Source of the DNA: Marinobacter sp.
Lineage (GTDB): Bacteria; Pseudomonadota; Gammaproteobacteria; Pseudomonadales; Oleiphilaceae
Direction of reading: 5' to 3'
DNA: 34,908 nt
Assembly (NCBI RefSeq): GCF_014859525.1
Contig: NZ_JACUUB010000031.1
Location: 1-34,908, forward strand
Shown here: piece after piece, positions 34,774-34,908 of the stretch
How positions within the stretch are numbered: position 1 is the first letter of the stretch
Layout: each line of letters begins with the position of its first letter
Position numbers and translations under genes: made by a program
The notes under the pieces: generated by a model
Databases searched by the model: none
The model's input: the letters and a program-made list of their open reading frames with translations, nothing else
What the model was told of the DNA's origin: nothing

Positions 34774-34908
34774 ATGACCCCAGACACACTCAATCAGCAC
34801 CTTCAGCGAACGTTGAGCCGTGGCCGGGTTGCGACGTCGGCGCCGGCGCCGGCTGGCTGCCCAAGCCTGCCTCTGTATCTGTTTGATCCTTCAGTGTTAG
34901 AGGGGCCG
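34774..34908 (+). CDS. Partial gene, possible methyltransferase N-terminus
   Basis: An open frame of 45 codons begins at ATG 34774 behind AAAGGACAGG and runs off the window without a stop. The segment GCPSLPLYLFDPS resembles the N-terminal strand of small SAM-dependent methyltransferases of the nicotinamide/lysine N-methyltransferase-like group (COG3897 type). The SAM-binding motif would lie outside the window. The identity is a weak guess; that a real gene starts here is well supported by the ribosome site. Confidence 0.4.
   Translation, partial: MTPDTLNQHLQRTLSRGRVATSAPAPAGCPSLPLYLFDPSVLEGP

Overview
The window looks like a chromosomal segment of a marine, facultatively anaerobic gammaproteobacterium. 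The gene families and their spelling best suit a Marinobacter-like organism, but this is an inference from family recognition, not a database result. Supporting points are a Na+/H+ antiporter NhaB very close to the enterobacterial protein, a UbiF-type ubiquinone hydroxylase, a pseudomonad-type arginine deiminase operon and a GC-rich sequence. Coding density is high and no tRNA, rRNA, insertion sequence, phage gene or CRISPR array was seen.

Layout. (1) 114-2857: two major facilitator transporters flanking a short DksA/TraR-type zinc-finger protein. (2) 3029-6219: a translationally coupled pair, a glycosyltransferase of the tRNA-queuosine mannosyltransferase (DUF3524) family and a HelD-like helicase. 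(3) 6508-10486: an ion-transport group made of NhaB, a SulP anion transporter and a two-domain universal stress protein. (4) 10593-14233: cyclopropane-fatty-acid synthase; a eukaryotic-type UMP/CMP (or adenylate) kinase carrying an unrecognised N-terminal domain and overlapping a NUDIX hydrolase; and a convergent patatin-like lipase. (5) 14378-18974: a one-polypeptide pyruvate:ferredoxin/flavodoxin oxidoreductase overlapping a dihydroorotate-dehydrogenase-like flavoprotein. (6) 19241-23893: an arginine deiminase operon with a YfcC-type carrier in the arcD position, preceded by an FNR/Anr-like site centred exactly at -41.5 from the inferred start. (7) 24600-30077: the high-affinity phosphate operon pstSCAB-phoU, with a PHO box and an intercistronic hairpin after pstS. 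(8) 30080-34672, minus strand: HIT protein, UbiF-type hydroxylase, YbaK-like deacylase, MscS channel and tRNA 2-selenouridine synthase. A divergent partial gene runs off the right edge.

How the genes work together. Regions 5 and 6 together form an oxygen-limitation module: oxidative decarboxylation of pyruvate with reduced ferredoxin/flavodoxin, plus ATP from arginine through arcABC. Region 7 is a standard phosphate-starvation uptake system. Regions 2 and 8 each contain a tRNA wobble-modification enzyme (queuosine glycosylation; 2-selenouridine). The least standard items are the fused eukaryotic-type nucleotide kinase with its NUDIX partner, the queuosine-mannosyltransferase-like/HelD pair, and the oxidoreductase/DHOD-like pair.
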